Shown here piece by piece: positions 1 through 9,317 of a stretch of 64,000 nucleotides of DNA. The translations under genes and the position numbers were made by a program. The notes beneath the pieces are model-generated. The model was not told the DNA's origin, made no database searches, and saw nothing but the letters and a program-made list of their open reading frames with translations. This DNA is from Epinephelus fuscoguttatus (lineage: Eukaryota > Chordata > Actinopteri > Perciformes > Serranidae): NCBI RefSeq assembly GCF_011397635.1, contig NC_064771.1, positions 18,415,379 through 18,479,378 on the forward strand. Reading direction: 5' to 3'. Position 1 is the first letter of the stretch. Each line of letters opens with the position of its first letter.

Positions 1-59
1 TGTATGTGTTTTGTCTTGCGTTACTAATATGGTGATATACCGATTTATTGAGCTACAGC

Positions 60-175
60 GTGACTTAAGTTTACTTTGACGTCTGTTCTCTGCATCTTCC
101 CCCAAAGGTTTTCTGATGTTTGATGTGGTTTATGTGGTTTTCTTTCTAGTGCCCTGCTGTCAGAATCCTGTATAT
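60..175. repeat. Diverged copy of the flank of the protease tandem unit
   Basis: This stretch is recognisably similar to about 37,250-37,370 in unit A; both carry a block around TTTTGACTTCTGCTCT-like sequence, a CACCAAAGGT-like block and GATGTTTGAT. In unit A that region lies upstream of the minus-strand protease gene. I infer that the window starts inside an older, more diverged tandem unit whose gene would lie further left. Similarity was judged by eye. Confidence 0.4.
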
Positions 176-301
176 TAAGTACATTATATTACATCTGAAT
201 GATTTCTTTCTCTTTTGTCATGCACACAAATATGTGCTCAACCCTCGCAGGCTTACAAGACCGCATTGCAATATTGTTGCAGTGATCAATCCAATGTTAT
301 C

Positions 302-532
302 TTATTGCTCAGTCCCCAACCAAAATACTTTGCCTTCAACCCCAGGCCCGCAAAAACAGATTCCCATTCTAAAACATAAATCGGATTTTTCATGGTCATC
401 CAACCAAAAGATATCAACATAAATGGAAGTCATTTTACTGAAAAGTACATCCCATATGTCTTCATCTGCAGGACAATAAAACAAAAAATGTATCTCGTTC
501 TCATTTGGGACATGTAACAGTAATGGATTCAA
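302..532 (-). pseudogene. Possible non-LTR retrotransposon C-terminal remnant
   Basis: The minus strand is open for 76 codons. It contains NEIHFLFYCP followed by an acidic stretch and FWLDDHEKSDLCFRMGI. That pattern resembles the C-terminal zinc-knuckle tail often seen behind the reverse transcriptase of fish LINEs (H-x2-F-x2-C). The rest of the element is not recognisable. Alternative: a chance open frame. Confidence 0.35.
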
Positions 533-1012
533 ATTATTGATGCATTAATGTGTAAGCATCATATTAGAGCTGGTAAAGGTGGAGCTGACTGATAACTTCA
601 GCTGACTACATGTAGTAAAGACAAAAGTTTAATTTTCCACTGACGTGTTAAAGGAGCATACAAATAAATGACTGAGGTGAAGTACAGGCACCTCAAATTT
701 GTGTGTTTGAGATGATGCACAGATATTTTGGTATTGTCCCTTGTTCTCTGTACTGCTCTTCCAGGTGTTGCTGCGTTGGCTGTTAAAATACCTGTGTGAT
801 TCAGCGTTGATAAAGAAGCATCCACCTCTGTGTTTTTTACATTTTAAGAACTTTTACTTCGTTTCACTGTTGCTTGCAATTATGTAAAAATCTTCCATTA
901 GAGATGTCAGTTTTTTGGGTTCTTCAATATTGAAGAGTAATTATGATTTTTTTTTAATTATTTCCCTTTGTTGCTGAGAGTCAAATAAGAAAACTGATTG
1001 ATCTTGTCACAA
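533..1012. other. No recognisable gene
   Basis: A/T-rich intergenic sequence. Bases 820-890 weakly resemble 18,110-18,180 (a GCATCCA block, then TTTTAA and a TTGCTTG block), so this may be another diverged copy of the local repeat family. I see no exon with splice signals. Confidence 0.4.
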
Positions 1013-1279
1013 GTCAATCAATCAATCAATCAATTTTATTTATAAAGCCCAATATCACAAATCACAATTTGCCTCACAGGGCTTTACAGCATACGACATC
1101 CCTCTGTCCTTAAGACCCTCACAGCGGATAAGGAAAAACTCCCCAAAAAAACCCCTTTAACGGGGAAAAAAAAACGGTAGAAACCTCAGGAAGAGCAACT
1201 GAGGAGGGATCCCTCTTCCAGGACGGACAGACGTGCAATAGATGTCGTAAAACATGATAAATTAACAGTAATCCATATG

Positions 1280-1283
<4 letters not shown>

Positions 1284-1312
<29 letters not shown>
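1284..1312. repeat. (AG)n microsatellite
   Basis: An uninterrupted run of AG dinucleotides in the 3' UTR of the L2 element. Confidence 0.95.
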
Positions 1313-1316
<4 letters not shown>

Positions 1317-1672
1317 GGTAATGACAGTATCTTACAACAACATTAATGAAAGTAATAATATTATAGTTATAGTTCTGGTTACTGCGGTACAATATGTTGA
1401 AAGTATGTATTAATACCTGGCAGTATACATGTGTGACAATAATCATATGTGTATAATAACAGTAGAAGTATGACTAATGACTAATGATGGCAGCAGCAGC
1501 AGGAGGCATCTGGCAGGACCACGGCAGCAGCACAACCACACACGTCACGCTGTCCAGGCACCGCTGTGATATGAGTTAATCTGAGAGACAGTGGAGCACA
1601 AAGGCTCCGGAGAAGAAGCCGAGTTAGTGACATCCAGAATGGCCGGGTTAGCTAGATGCAGTAATAGAATAC

Positions 1673-1696
1673 GAGAGAGAGAGAGAGAGAGAGAGA
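1673..1696. repeat. (GA)n microsatellite
   Basis: Second GA tract inside the L2 3' UTR. Confidence 0.95.
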
Positions 1697-2399
1697 AGGA
1701 GAGAAGGGGCCCGGTGTATTATAGAGGGGTCCTCCGGCAGACTAGGCCTAAGTCCTAGGGCAAGCCTGAGCCAGCCCTAACTATAAGCTTTATCAAAGAG
1801 GAAAGTCTTAAGTCTAGTCTTAAATGTGGAGACGGTGTCTGCCTCCCGGACCGTAACAGGAAGATGATTCCACAGGAGAGGAGCCTGATAGCTGAAGGCT
1901 CTGGCTCCTGATCTACTTTTGGAGACTTTAGGGACCACGAGTAACCCTGCGTTCTCAGAGCGCAGTGTTCTGGTGGGATAATATGGCACTATGAGCTCTC
2001 TAAGATATGACGGAGCTTGACCATTTAGAGCTTTATAAGTTAACAGTAGGATTTTAAATTCAATTCTGGATTTTACAGGGAGCCAGTGCAGAGAAGCTAA
2101 AACAGGAGAGATATGATCGCGTTTCTTAGTTCCAGTGAATAAGTGAATAAGTGTAAATACCAACATTTCAAGCAATCTATGAATCAGCTTTCAGAAATCA
2201 GAATTAGGATCAGAAATGCTTTTTTGATCCCTGGTGGGGCATTGTGATTTCGATCTAGTGATAAATTCTTATTTCTCAGTGAGAAACAAGTAGCAACTTT
2301 TTGGGGGTTAATTGATGTTTGGTAATGCCATTACTTTAGCTTATTTAAGTTTTACATATTCTTAAATTATCCAGTTTATGTAACTTGAGGTTACTTGAA

Positions 2400-2865
2400 T
2401 TTACATTTAAAGTCAAATGACTCTAATTGCTGCCCAAACCAGTTGGTGTGCCTACGTTTATATGAAGCACAGTGAAGGATGCCTGAAGGGGAATTTCTCA
2501 ACAAGGAAGTTCTGATCAGAACAATATCTTTTGTTTACTCCGTGTTAAAAAGCAAGGTGCTTTCCTACACCGAAAGTCTTCCATTCTCACTCATCAGGTG
2601 GATACGTTTACGGTGCCAGGCTATTGCTCCGACGGACCAAAATTCTGAAGCCCCATTAGTCAGGAAAATATCCCACTGGACTGAATGCCCATTTCTGTGA
2701 CAGCCCGTTATCCCAAAAGCAAACAGCCATAGCTCCAAAGTCCTCGCAGGTGTTTTTACCTATCCTTTGAGGTGTTCCCCAGCAGTGTTTAAACCACCTC
2801 CTCTAGTGTTTTTCATCGACCCATCCCTGCTTTTCGTGCGACTTTTGTACCATCCAACATTAGCC
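2400..2865. repeat. Local dispersed repeat, copy 1
   Basis: This is one of several diverged copies of an unnamed repeat in the left part of the window. Others lie at about 4,070-4,640, 6,360-6,500, 17,880-18,070 and 19,985-20,160. Shared blocks include CTGCCCAAACCAGTTGGTGTG, GGAATTTCTCAACAAGGAAG and CCCCAGCAGTGTTT-like sequence. No conserved reading frame is shared, so I regard the 73- and 85-codon open frames here as chance. Confidence 0.6.
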
Positions 2866-3042
2866 AAAATGGAATCTTTTCTGACCTTATTAGATTTTGG
2901 TGGTCAAAGGTCAAGGTCACTGTTACCTTGCATCCGTCTCATTCTTGTGAACGTGATATCTCAAGAGGGCCTTGAGGGAACTTTCTCAATTTTGGCACAT
3001 ATGCCCATTTGGACTCAACAATGAACTGAGGCCAAAGGTCAG

Positions 3043-3055
3043 GGTCACTGTGACC
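3043..3055. promoter_or_regulatory. Perfect ERE-type palindrome
   Basis: GGTCACTGTGACC matches the consensus oestrogen response element GGTCAnnnTGACC exactly. It lies inside the dispersed repeat. Binding is inferred only from the motif. Confidence 0.4.
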
Positions 3056-3158
3056 TCAAAAAAAATGTTCTTGGCCATAACTCACAAATTAATTTGCTCA
3101 TTGGGAAAAGATTTCACTCAAGTGTCTAATGGGATACAATTATGACATTTTATATCAA

Positions 3159-3171
3159 AGGTCAAAGGTCA
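3159..3171 (+). promoter_or_regulatory. DR1 nuclear-receptor-type site
   Basis: AGGTCAAAGGTCA is a perfect direct repeat with 1-bp spacing, the type bound by PPAR-RXR, HNF4 and COUP-TF. It is part of the dispersed repeat and function is not shown. Confidence 0.35.
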
Positions 3172-3539
3172 ACCTCACTGTGACATCATGATATTTGCAA
3201 AAACACTTCTCTGGCCATTATTCAATGTCATATCTCAGAGACAGAAGGGGAGACATTTGGTCAGATACTGAATTGGTGACTAATTTTAGATGTCCACCTT
3301 GAAACTGGTGATTGTATAGATCCTCTGTGCTGCAGGTTTGAAGACGTGTGTGAAGCATCCATGTTTTAGTAGTTTCTTTGCAGCAACATCCATCCTGGCT
3401 ACATTTGAATCTGGATAGACATGGATGTAACCTGTAATCTGACTGGTTTGCAGAGGCATACAACCGCAAGGCAGTAATCGTAATTGATATCCCTTAAAGT
3501 CAAGGACCCTTCCCACTAAGGAAGGATCCTTGACTTTAG

Positions 3540-3690
3540 CATCAAGGGTTTTTTTTCCTAGGATGGTGAAGGCATGAATGACCCTACTGTGCCTTAATCT
3601 ACCTCTGATTTACTTACCCTGACATTCTTGCCTTAACCCTAACCAGTCTCCTTAACCCTAATGCCTGTACAATGGCTAGCAAGATGCTGG
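3540..3690. repeat. MITE family with poly-T/CCTAGGATG end, copy 1 (partial)
   Basis: Begins GGGTTTTTTTTCCTAGGATG and continues with blocks shared with 5,880-6,075 and 6,850-7,068, including CATTCTTGCCTTAACCCTAA. The right end seen in the other copies is missing here, so this is a half element. Confidence 0.6.
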
Positions 3691-4070
3691 TTGGGCTGAT
3701 GCCCATTCTTCTCCATCTTTCTTCGATGTTTACTGATGTTTACATTTGAAAAACCGCAATCTGGCTAGCTAGCAGCTAGCTAACAGAAGTAGGCAAAAGG
3801 AGGTTTACAGGCTGGTGTGCTGATTTCCACATAACAATGAGTGACTCGCAGCCACAAGCCACCACTGTCCAAAGCCAACCATAAAAGCACTGCCAACACT
3901 TGGAAAATAGACACAAGAGCACAAATTTAGCACAAATTTAGCAGAGCTGTCAGAGAGGCAGCTGAAAGCGTCTGCGTCCATATACCAACAACTTAGTTTA
4001 TGTAAAATTTATGTATTCTTTAAATGATCCCGTTTATGTAAGAACAATGGAATCCTTCGGTTGAGGTTAC
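3690..4070. other. No recognisable gene
   Basis: Intergenic sequence with short GCTAGC-rich palindromes near 3,765-3,785. No exon, RNA gene or known element is recognisable. Confidence 0.4.
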
Positions 4071-4321
4071 TCTAAGTTACATTCAGAGTCAAATGACTAA
4101 CTGCTGCCCAAACCAGTTGGTGTGCCTCCTTTTTTTTAAACCAAAGTGCAACAGAAGGATGTATGACTGGAAATTTCTCAACAAGGAAAGTAATAATCAG
4201 AGCAGTATCTCTTGCGTAGTCTGTGGTAAAAGCAAGGTACTTTCCTAATGTTTGTTTATAGATCAGAATCAAAGGAAGTCTTGCATTTTGGCTCATCAGG
4301 TAGATGAGTTTATGGCACCAG

Positions 4322-4990
4322 GCCATTGTTCCAATGACCCCAAATTCCGAAGCCCCATTAGCCTGAAAAATGTCCCACTGGACTGAAAGCCCATTTCTCC
4401 AATAGCTCATTGTACCAAAAAGAAATTCCCATTGCTCCAGAGTCCTGTTCTTCTGAAAAGGCACACTCCCTGCAGTTTAAGTTTCCCAGCAGTGTTTTAG
4501 CCACCTATTACAGGTGTCCGTACCAACCTTTGCAGTGTTTATCAGTGGCCATTGAGCCACCAGTTCCTGGTGCTTTTACCAACCCTTTGTGGCATTCCCC
4601 AGCAGCGTTTTAGCTACCAAACCCAAGTGTTTTGCAACAACTAATCCCTGCTTTTCCAGTGACATTTGTGCCACCAATCGTTTTAATGCAACATATGATC
4701 CTTTCCTAACCCTAACGTGTTTTTTGTGTCTAAACCTAACCCCACATTCACGACAGCTTTGTTGCAAATGTTAAGGTATCTGTGGTTCATGGAAACGTAC
4801 AATGTATACAATTTTTTCTGGTGACCAGGTTGTCTAACTGCAGGGAGTGTGTTTTTGCAGGAATATGGAGCTTCGGAGCAATGAGTCTTTGTTTTTTGGG
4901 TAACAGGTTGTAGGAGAAGTGGGCTTTTGTTCCAGTGGGACATATTTTGGACCAAGGAGGTTTTGGAATTTTGGGCTGCTGGAACAATGG
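4322..4990. mobile_element. Element with about 150-170-bp inverted repeats
   Basis: The left arm (about 4,322-4,480) and the right arm (about 4,840-4,985) are inverted copies. GGCCATTGTTCCA opposes TGGAACAATGGC, the CCCACTGGACTGAAAGCCCA block opposes a matching block at 4,912-4,945, and ACACTCCCTGCAGTT opposes AACTGCAGGGAGTGTG. The centre (about 360 bp) has no coding capacity. This is a foldback-like MITE of unknown superfamily. I could not identify a target duplication. A half copy of one arm is present at about 2,628-2,745. Confidence 0.65.
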
Positions 4991-5412
4991 CTAATGACTG
5001 AGTTTACTGGAATTTCTCAATTATGGGATCAATAAAGATGTATCTTATCTTACATATATTTCATATTGAAAATCAGATCACTTGGGTTGCTGCTGTTTTA
5101 TGGTTGCACATTATGCAGTCCACACATGTTCAGTCTGTGTTAATGGGCTGCTTCTGTCTTAATCCTACTGAACTACTGTTAAGTTGGTGAGTAGGCACAC
5201 ACAGTATACAATTACAGCCATACATGTGGAATGTAATTGATCTCAAAACCTGTGCACATATAAACCAGGTACCTGCGTGTGATATGAGTGCACAAAAGCG
5301 TATCAAGTGGAAAACCATACTTGCAAGGGAGCATTTCTGTTCTGCAAGCACACAGAACAGTATCCCTAAGCGGAAACACATTGTTGTTTATGAAATAGCG
5401 ATGATGTGAAGG

Positions 5413-5739
5413 TGATGAAGGAGACTCCGCTGACACCGTCTTGCTTGTATACAGAAAAGGTTTATTACAAGAAGTACAGCATCAAATCAAGCACCTAGGA
5501 TTGCCTAAGAGAGGGTTCGAAGCCAATATGAACTGCTCTGAATAACAGCCCCAACTACCCTGCTTATATAGGTTGGTTGTTTTTGTGAAATGTGAGACAA
5601 AGATAAACAGATGACAGAGAGACACCCTAGTTGGACTTCACCAATCCTTGACCTGGGCCATAAATACCCTCTTGACCCTGGCCATATATACCTTCTTGAC
5701 CCTGGGCCCCTAACTGGTCATCTGACCCAGAGCATCACA
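5413..5739 (-). mobile_element. Solo LTR
   Basis: Read on the minus strand this has LTR architecture. It starts TGTGATGC at 5,739, has tandem near-repeats of a GACC(C)TGGGCCATA-type unit in the U3 region (about 5,650-5,705), a TATATAAG box (complement of 5,563-5,570), an AATAAA polyadenylation signal (complement of 5,461-5,466), and ends near 5,413. No internal region flanks it and no clear target duplication is visible, so the ends are approximate. The superfamily cannot be told. Confidence 0.7.
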
Positions 5740-5879
5740 GTAGAACGTCAGATACAACAACATCATCGTGAAAGAGCATTTTAGCTTCACGTGCACAAAT
5801 GCCAGAGCTTTGACAAGCACAAGATGGACACTTCTAACACGCTCACAACTGCTCCACACTCGCTCGCTCATCAAGTTGA

Positions 5880-6075
5880 CTTTTGTGACTTCAGATGAAG
5901 TAGGCCGTGGTGGATGTCCTTGTTACTTATTACTTACCCTGGCATTCTTGCCTTGACCCTAACCAGTCTTACTCCTCTTGCCTAAACCTAACCAACCTGA
6001 ACAGTGAGGCAAAGAGTATCAGCCAATCAGAGGGAGAGTATGGCAGGTCATGCCATTTGCCATCCTGGAAAAAAA
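5880..6075. repeat. MITE family copy 2
   Basis: Shares the blocks TTACCCTGGCATTCTTGCCT, CCTAACCAGTCTTACTCCTC-like, and AGCCAATCAGAGGGAGAGTA with the copy at 6,850-7,068. It ends in a CATCCTGG plus poly-A stretch, the complement of the family's poly-T start. Confidence 0.6.
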
Positions 6076-6359
6076 AAAAAAAAGCACACAGAAGACTTGT
6101 CGCAAAAATGCAGCTCAGCAGCAACTCAAGGAAATTCCTAAATGTAATGTTAAGAATAATAATGTTCATGTATTTGCAGTTGTTTTTTTCTTGGTAACGT
6201 TATTGACCATTCTCAGTTTGTTATTCTGCAACTGATCTAGATAGTTGGAAAAGCGGGCTAACAGCTAGCAACATCGGGTCAAATATGCATTGCTGCCTGC
6301 CTGTGATGTAACCAAAACTGCCCTATTTGAGTTTCCACGATTCTCCTGTGGACGCAGAA

Positions 6360-6500
6360 AACTGAGGCATGAGAGGAGGATGCATGACGAGGAATGTCCA
6401 GTAAGGAAGTTGATTGAAAAAAGATATCTTTTGTTTAGTCCATGCTGAAATGCAAGATGCTGAGCATTTTACCACAAGTTCTACTACCGGTATATTCAGT
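6360..6500. repeat. Local dispersed repeat, further copy
   Basis: The blocks GGATGCATGA(C/A)G and AAGATATCTTTTGTTTAGTCC match the family described at 2,400-2,865. It is non-coding. Confidence 0.5.
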
Positions 6501-6849
6501 GAAAAGAAGGATTACCCCTCCCACTGCCAACTCTTTATCCCAAAACAATAGGACATACACTTAACTGTTCAAAGCAATGGAGCAGATGAAAAGTGTTTGA
6601 GCTTCATACACTCCTAAGTGACCTCAAAATTCTTGTTACAAAAGATTCATTGACCTGTTTTATGTTTGTTTGTTTGTTTAAGTATAATCCTGAAATACAT
6701 TTTCCCTAAAAGTCATGTAACCCTGAAAATACTGTTTACATATGCTCATATTGAGCAACATGAGAGAGTGCAAAATTATCACAGGTCCCTAAAACCCCCT
6801 CAGTCCCTACAGGGTTAATGACACACACCTGGGACACTCACTAGACTGT

Positions 6850-7068
6850 TCCAACAAGAGTTTCTATTCCTAGGATGATGAAGACATGACCCGCCCTACT
6901 GTGCCTTACTCTGTCTCTGATTGGCTTACCCTGGCATTCTTGCCTTAACCCTAACCAGTCTTATTCCTCTTGCCTAAATCTTACCAGCCCAACCAGAGAT
7001 GGTAACAGGTATTAGCCAATCAGATGGAGAGTAGGGCGGGTCATGCCTTCATTATCTTGGAAAAAAAA
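6850..7068. mobile_element. MITE family copy 3, both ends present
   Basis: The left end CCTAGGATGATGAAGACATG followed by ACCCGCCCTAC is mirrored on the right by GTAGGGCGGGTCATGCCTTC followed by ATTATCTTGG and poly-A. This gives terminal inverted repeats of roughly 60 bp around a short centre. It is a non-autonomous DNA transposon of undetermined superfamily. Three copies lie within 3.5 kb. Confidence 0.7.
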
Positions 7069-7383
7069 ACATTGGCGCACCTTTCAGGACAATGCAGGAA
7101 TGCTCAAGAGCGACTCACATTTCAAAAGAAAAAAAGAACTGTTTAACATGAAAACAGTAATGTTTACATATTTAAGTTTTTTCTTTCCAAAATTTACTAT
7201 TCTGTAACTCACTCAGGTTGGATTTTGGTGTTCAAAGGTCAAAGGTGACTGTAACCTTGCATCCATCTCATTCTCATCTATTCAGTATCTCAAGAACACC
7301 TTGAGGATATTTCTTCACATTCTGCACAAACATCCAGTTGGACTCAAGAATGAACTGTTTACAATTTGGTGGTCGAGGGTCAA

Positions 7384-7398
7384 AGGTCACCGTGACCT
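7384..7398. promoter_or_regulatory. Perfect ERE-type palindrome
   Basis: AGGTCACCGTGACCT is a full 15-bp palindrome with consensus half-sites, within the dispersed repeat. Confidence 0.4.
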
Positions 7399-7517
7399 TG
7401 CATCCATCTCATACTCGTGATCACAATATCTCAAGAACACCTTGAAGGAATCTCCTCAGATTTGGCACAAACATTTTCTTGGACTCAAGAATAAACCAAA
7501 TAGAATTTGGTGGTTGA

Positions 7518-7545
7518 AGGTCAAAGGTCAAGGTCACTGTGACCT
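7518..7545. promoter_or_regulatory. DR1 abutting a perfect ERE palindrome
   Basis: AGGTCAAAGGTCA (7,518-7,530) is followed directly by AGGTCACTGTGACCT (7,531-7,545). Four AGGTCA half-sites in two geometries lie side by side. Binding is inferred from motif identity only. Confidence 0.45.
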
Positions 7546-8160
7546 CACAAAACATGTTTTTAGCCATAACTCAAGAATTCATACACTAATTGTGACAAAA
7601 TTTCACACAAATGTCTAACAGGATAAAATGATAATGTGATGACATTTTATATCTAAAAGGTCAAATGTCAGTTTCACTGTGACATCATAACGTTGTGCAA
7701 AAACAGTTAGAAACAGAAGGAAAATACATTTGATCAGATTATGATTATGGTGACTCTAATCTTGGGTGTCCACCTTGAAACTGTGATGACTGAACAGATC
7801 TTCGGTGCTGCACGGTTGAAGATGTGTGTGAAGCATTCATGTTTTCACAGACATGTATGTAACTCAAAGAGAAACCTGACTGGTGCACAGAGGCAGACAA
7901 AATGTTTATCATGGTGTTTTGCCCTGTTGGAGAGTTAGCTGTGGCTTATAAGAAGGGTATGCACTTTACATGGGTCCCTTCTCAATACACAGCATGATCC
8001 GACCGTATTGCTCTTCATGGCAAACACTATAATATATTTTGCTCCCTGTTGAAGAGTTGGAGAGATTTTTTCTATACATCGATATGGCAGTATATGAAAA
8101 ATTAATTTCATACAGGAAATTACAGCCGGTATACCAGATGAACCGGTAAGTTTCTCTTAC

Positions 8161-8463
8161 ATTACAATATATTGGGCTGCTGTGAGCACCCACTGGTCAC
8201 TGATGACGGTCCCTCCACAGATGTGAGACCCAATGTGCATGCTGACCATCCAGGGCCATGACCCAGCTGTGGCATTCTCACCACCTGCAGTCCTTGTGTT
8301 CAGAGGTGCCACTCCACAATCTGACAGAGCATAGACAGCTGTGAGTCAGTGCAGTGAAGTGAAGCTGATTCATGTGTGAAAAATGTTTTTCATCTGTAGC
8401 TGTGTACACAATGCATCTCTGGAATATATGAGACATGACTGTACTTACCCTGAGCCTGTGACC
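8161..8463 (-). pseudogene. Serine protease relic (copy C), exons 2-3 only
   Basis: The microexon 8,449-8,463 and exon 8,161-8,320 correspond to exons 2 and 3 of the protease genes at 26,603-35,169 and 41,482-51,805, with matching splice sites. Exon 3 reads without a stop: [43 protein letters not shown]. Two key features are lost. The activation motif IVGG has become TAGG, so no normal zymogen cleavage product could form. The catalytic motif AAHC has become AAQY, removing both His57 and the Cys58 of the 42-58 disulphide. A 9-nt in-frame deletion shortens the loop before SHICGG. The exons carrying Asp102 and Ser195 and the signal-peptide exon are absent, and intron 1 is split by a 6.2-kb transposon. 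It is a dead copy. Confidence 0.85.
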
Positions 8464-8517
8464 CTGTAGGGAAGAGAGATTAAAAAAAACAAAAAAGTTT
8501 ATTACATCTGCATACCT

Positions 8518-8520
<3 letters not shown>

Positions 8521-8556
<36 letters not shown>
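8521..8556. repeat. (TG)n microsatellite
   Basis: TG run in intron 1 of the copy C relic, absent from the same position in copies A and B. Confidence 0.95.
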
Positions 8557-8557
<1 letters not shown>

Positions 8558-8615
8558 TTAGTGTTGTTAGACCCAACATTTTCCATTTCCTTTAGTATTA
8601 GTAGTGTAGTAGATA

Positions 8616-8990
8616 TAGTGGGGCAGATAACTGTAATAATCGTTCATTTGTGGAAACAAGCACCAAAATTGGCACACATACTCCTTGGGGATTGCTCTTT
8701 TGATAAAACCCGTTAGCCACCTAAAAATTCATGATGGCGGCCATTTTTCAAGATGGCCGCCATTGACTATACAGTAATACTGCATTTCGCAATAAAATCG
8801 CATAGACTTATCCTATTTGAATGATATTGGTGTCAAATCATACATTTTTCACTATGTAGAATCCAAATTTGGACCCTTGGACTCACTCACTGGCTTCCTT
8901 GTACCATATATCAGTGCTGTCTAATAAGCCCCGCATCAGTTAGCCAGTATAGATTACATGTAGTAATAGCGCTGTGGGGTCACTCTTTGT
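8616..8990 (+). repeat. Left terminal inverted repeat
   Basis: Matches the complement of the right end over about 370 bp with few differences, as far as GATTACATGTAGT near 8,950-8,965. It includes an inner palindrome built on GATGGCGGCCAT near 8,732-8,765. Confidence 0.85.
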
Positions 8991-9171
8991 CTAGTCTCTA
9001 CCCTTTGACCTGCTCGACTTGGGAAACCCTGCCAGGAGTACAAGACTCCCGCCGACAAAGCTCTAGGGGTCATGGAGACACTCAAACTGCCTCACCACGA
9101 TAAGGTGATGATCCCATCGAGGCAGGTTTTTTTTTTGTCTTTTCCTTTTTTAAATTTTTTTTGTCTTTTTC

Positions 9172-9176
<5 letters not shown>

Positions 9177-9209
<33 letters not shown>

Positions 9210-9210
9210 T
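9177..9210. repeat. (TTA)n microsatellite
   Basis: ATT-trinucleotide run between the left TIR and the transposase stop, flanked by poly-T-rich TTGTCTTTTCC motifs. Confidence 0.9.
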
Positions 9211-9317
9211 TGTCTTTTCCTTTTATAATTTTTTTTCACATGTAGGCAGGAGGCCTATACTTGTTTTTCACTCATTGTCTTGCTGCCTGGATTAATAGGC
9301 CTTACACTACAATGCTT

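Larger units (their letters stand above)
1013..2175 (-). mobile_element. L2-type LINE, 5'-truncated 3' end
   Basis: On the minus strand bases 2,175-1,777 encode the end of an L2-family ORF2. SPVLASLHWLPVKSRIEFK, LTYKALNGQAPSYL and PLLWNHLPVTVR are hallmarks of the C-terminal region. The 3' UTR follows down to 1,013 and ends in tandem (ATTG)n units at about 1,013-1,034, the usual L2 tail. The reverse transcriptase and endonuclease parts are missing, so this is a dead 5'-truncated insertion. Two (GA)n tracts lie within the UTR. Confidence 0.85.
2866..3490. repeat. GGTCA-rich dispersed repeat, copy 1
   Basis: Member of a repeat family found again at 7,210-7,935, 31,745-32,111 plus 32,741-32,856, 39,930-40,158 and 55,400-55,790. 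Conserved blocks in order: a GGTCAAAGGTCA cluster, the palindrome GGTCACTGTGACC, a GGCCATAACTCA-like block, TTTCACACAAATGTCTAA, a second GGTCA cluster, and ATTTGGTCAGATACTGAATT. No coding capacity or terminal inverted repeats are visible. Confidence 0.8.
7210..7935. repeat. GGTCA-rich dispersed repeat, copy 2 (most complete)
   Basis: Same block order as the copy at 2,866-3,490, with three successive modules of a TTTGGTGGT(C/T)-GGTCA cluster followed by CCTTGCATCCATCTCAT-type sequence. It contains two perfect ERE palindromes and a perfect DR1. It adjoins the protease relic at 8,161. Confidence 0.8.

Noticed and set aside
3625-3665. Interstitial telomere-like CCCTAA motifs (also near 4,705 and 6,945)
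   Set aside because: Only single, spaced CCTAACC units that belong to the local MITE sequence, not a tandem TTAGGG array.
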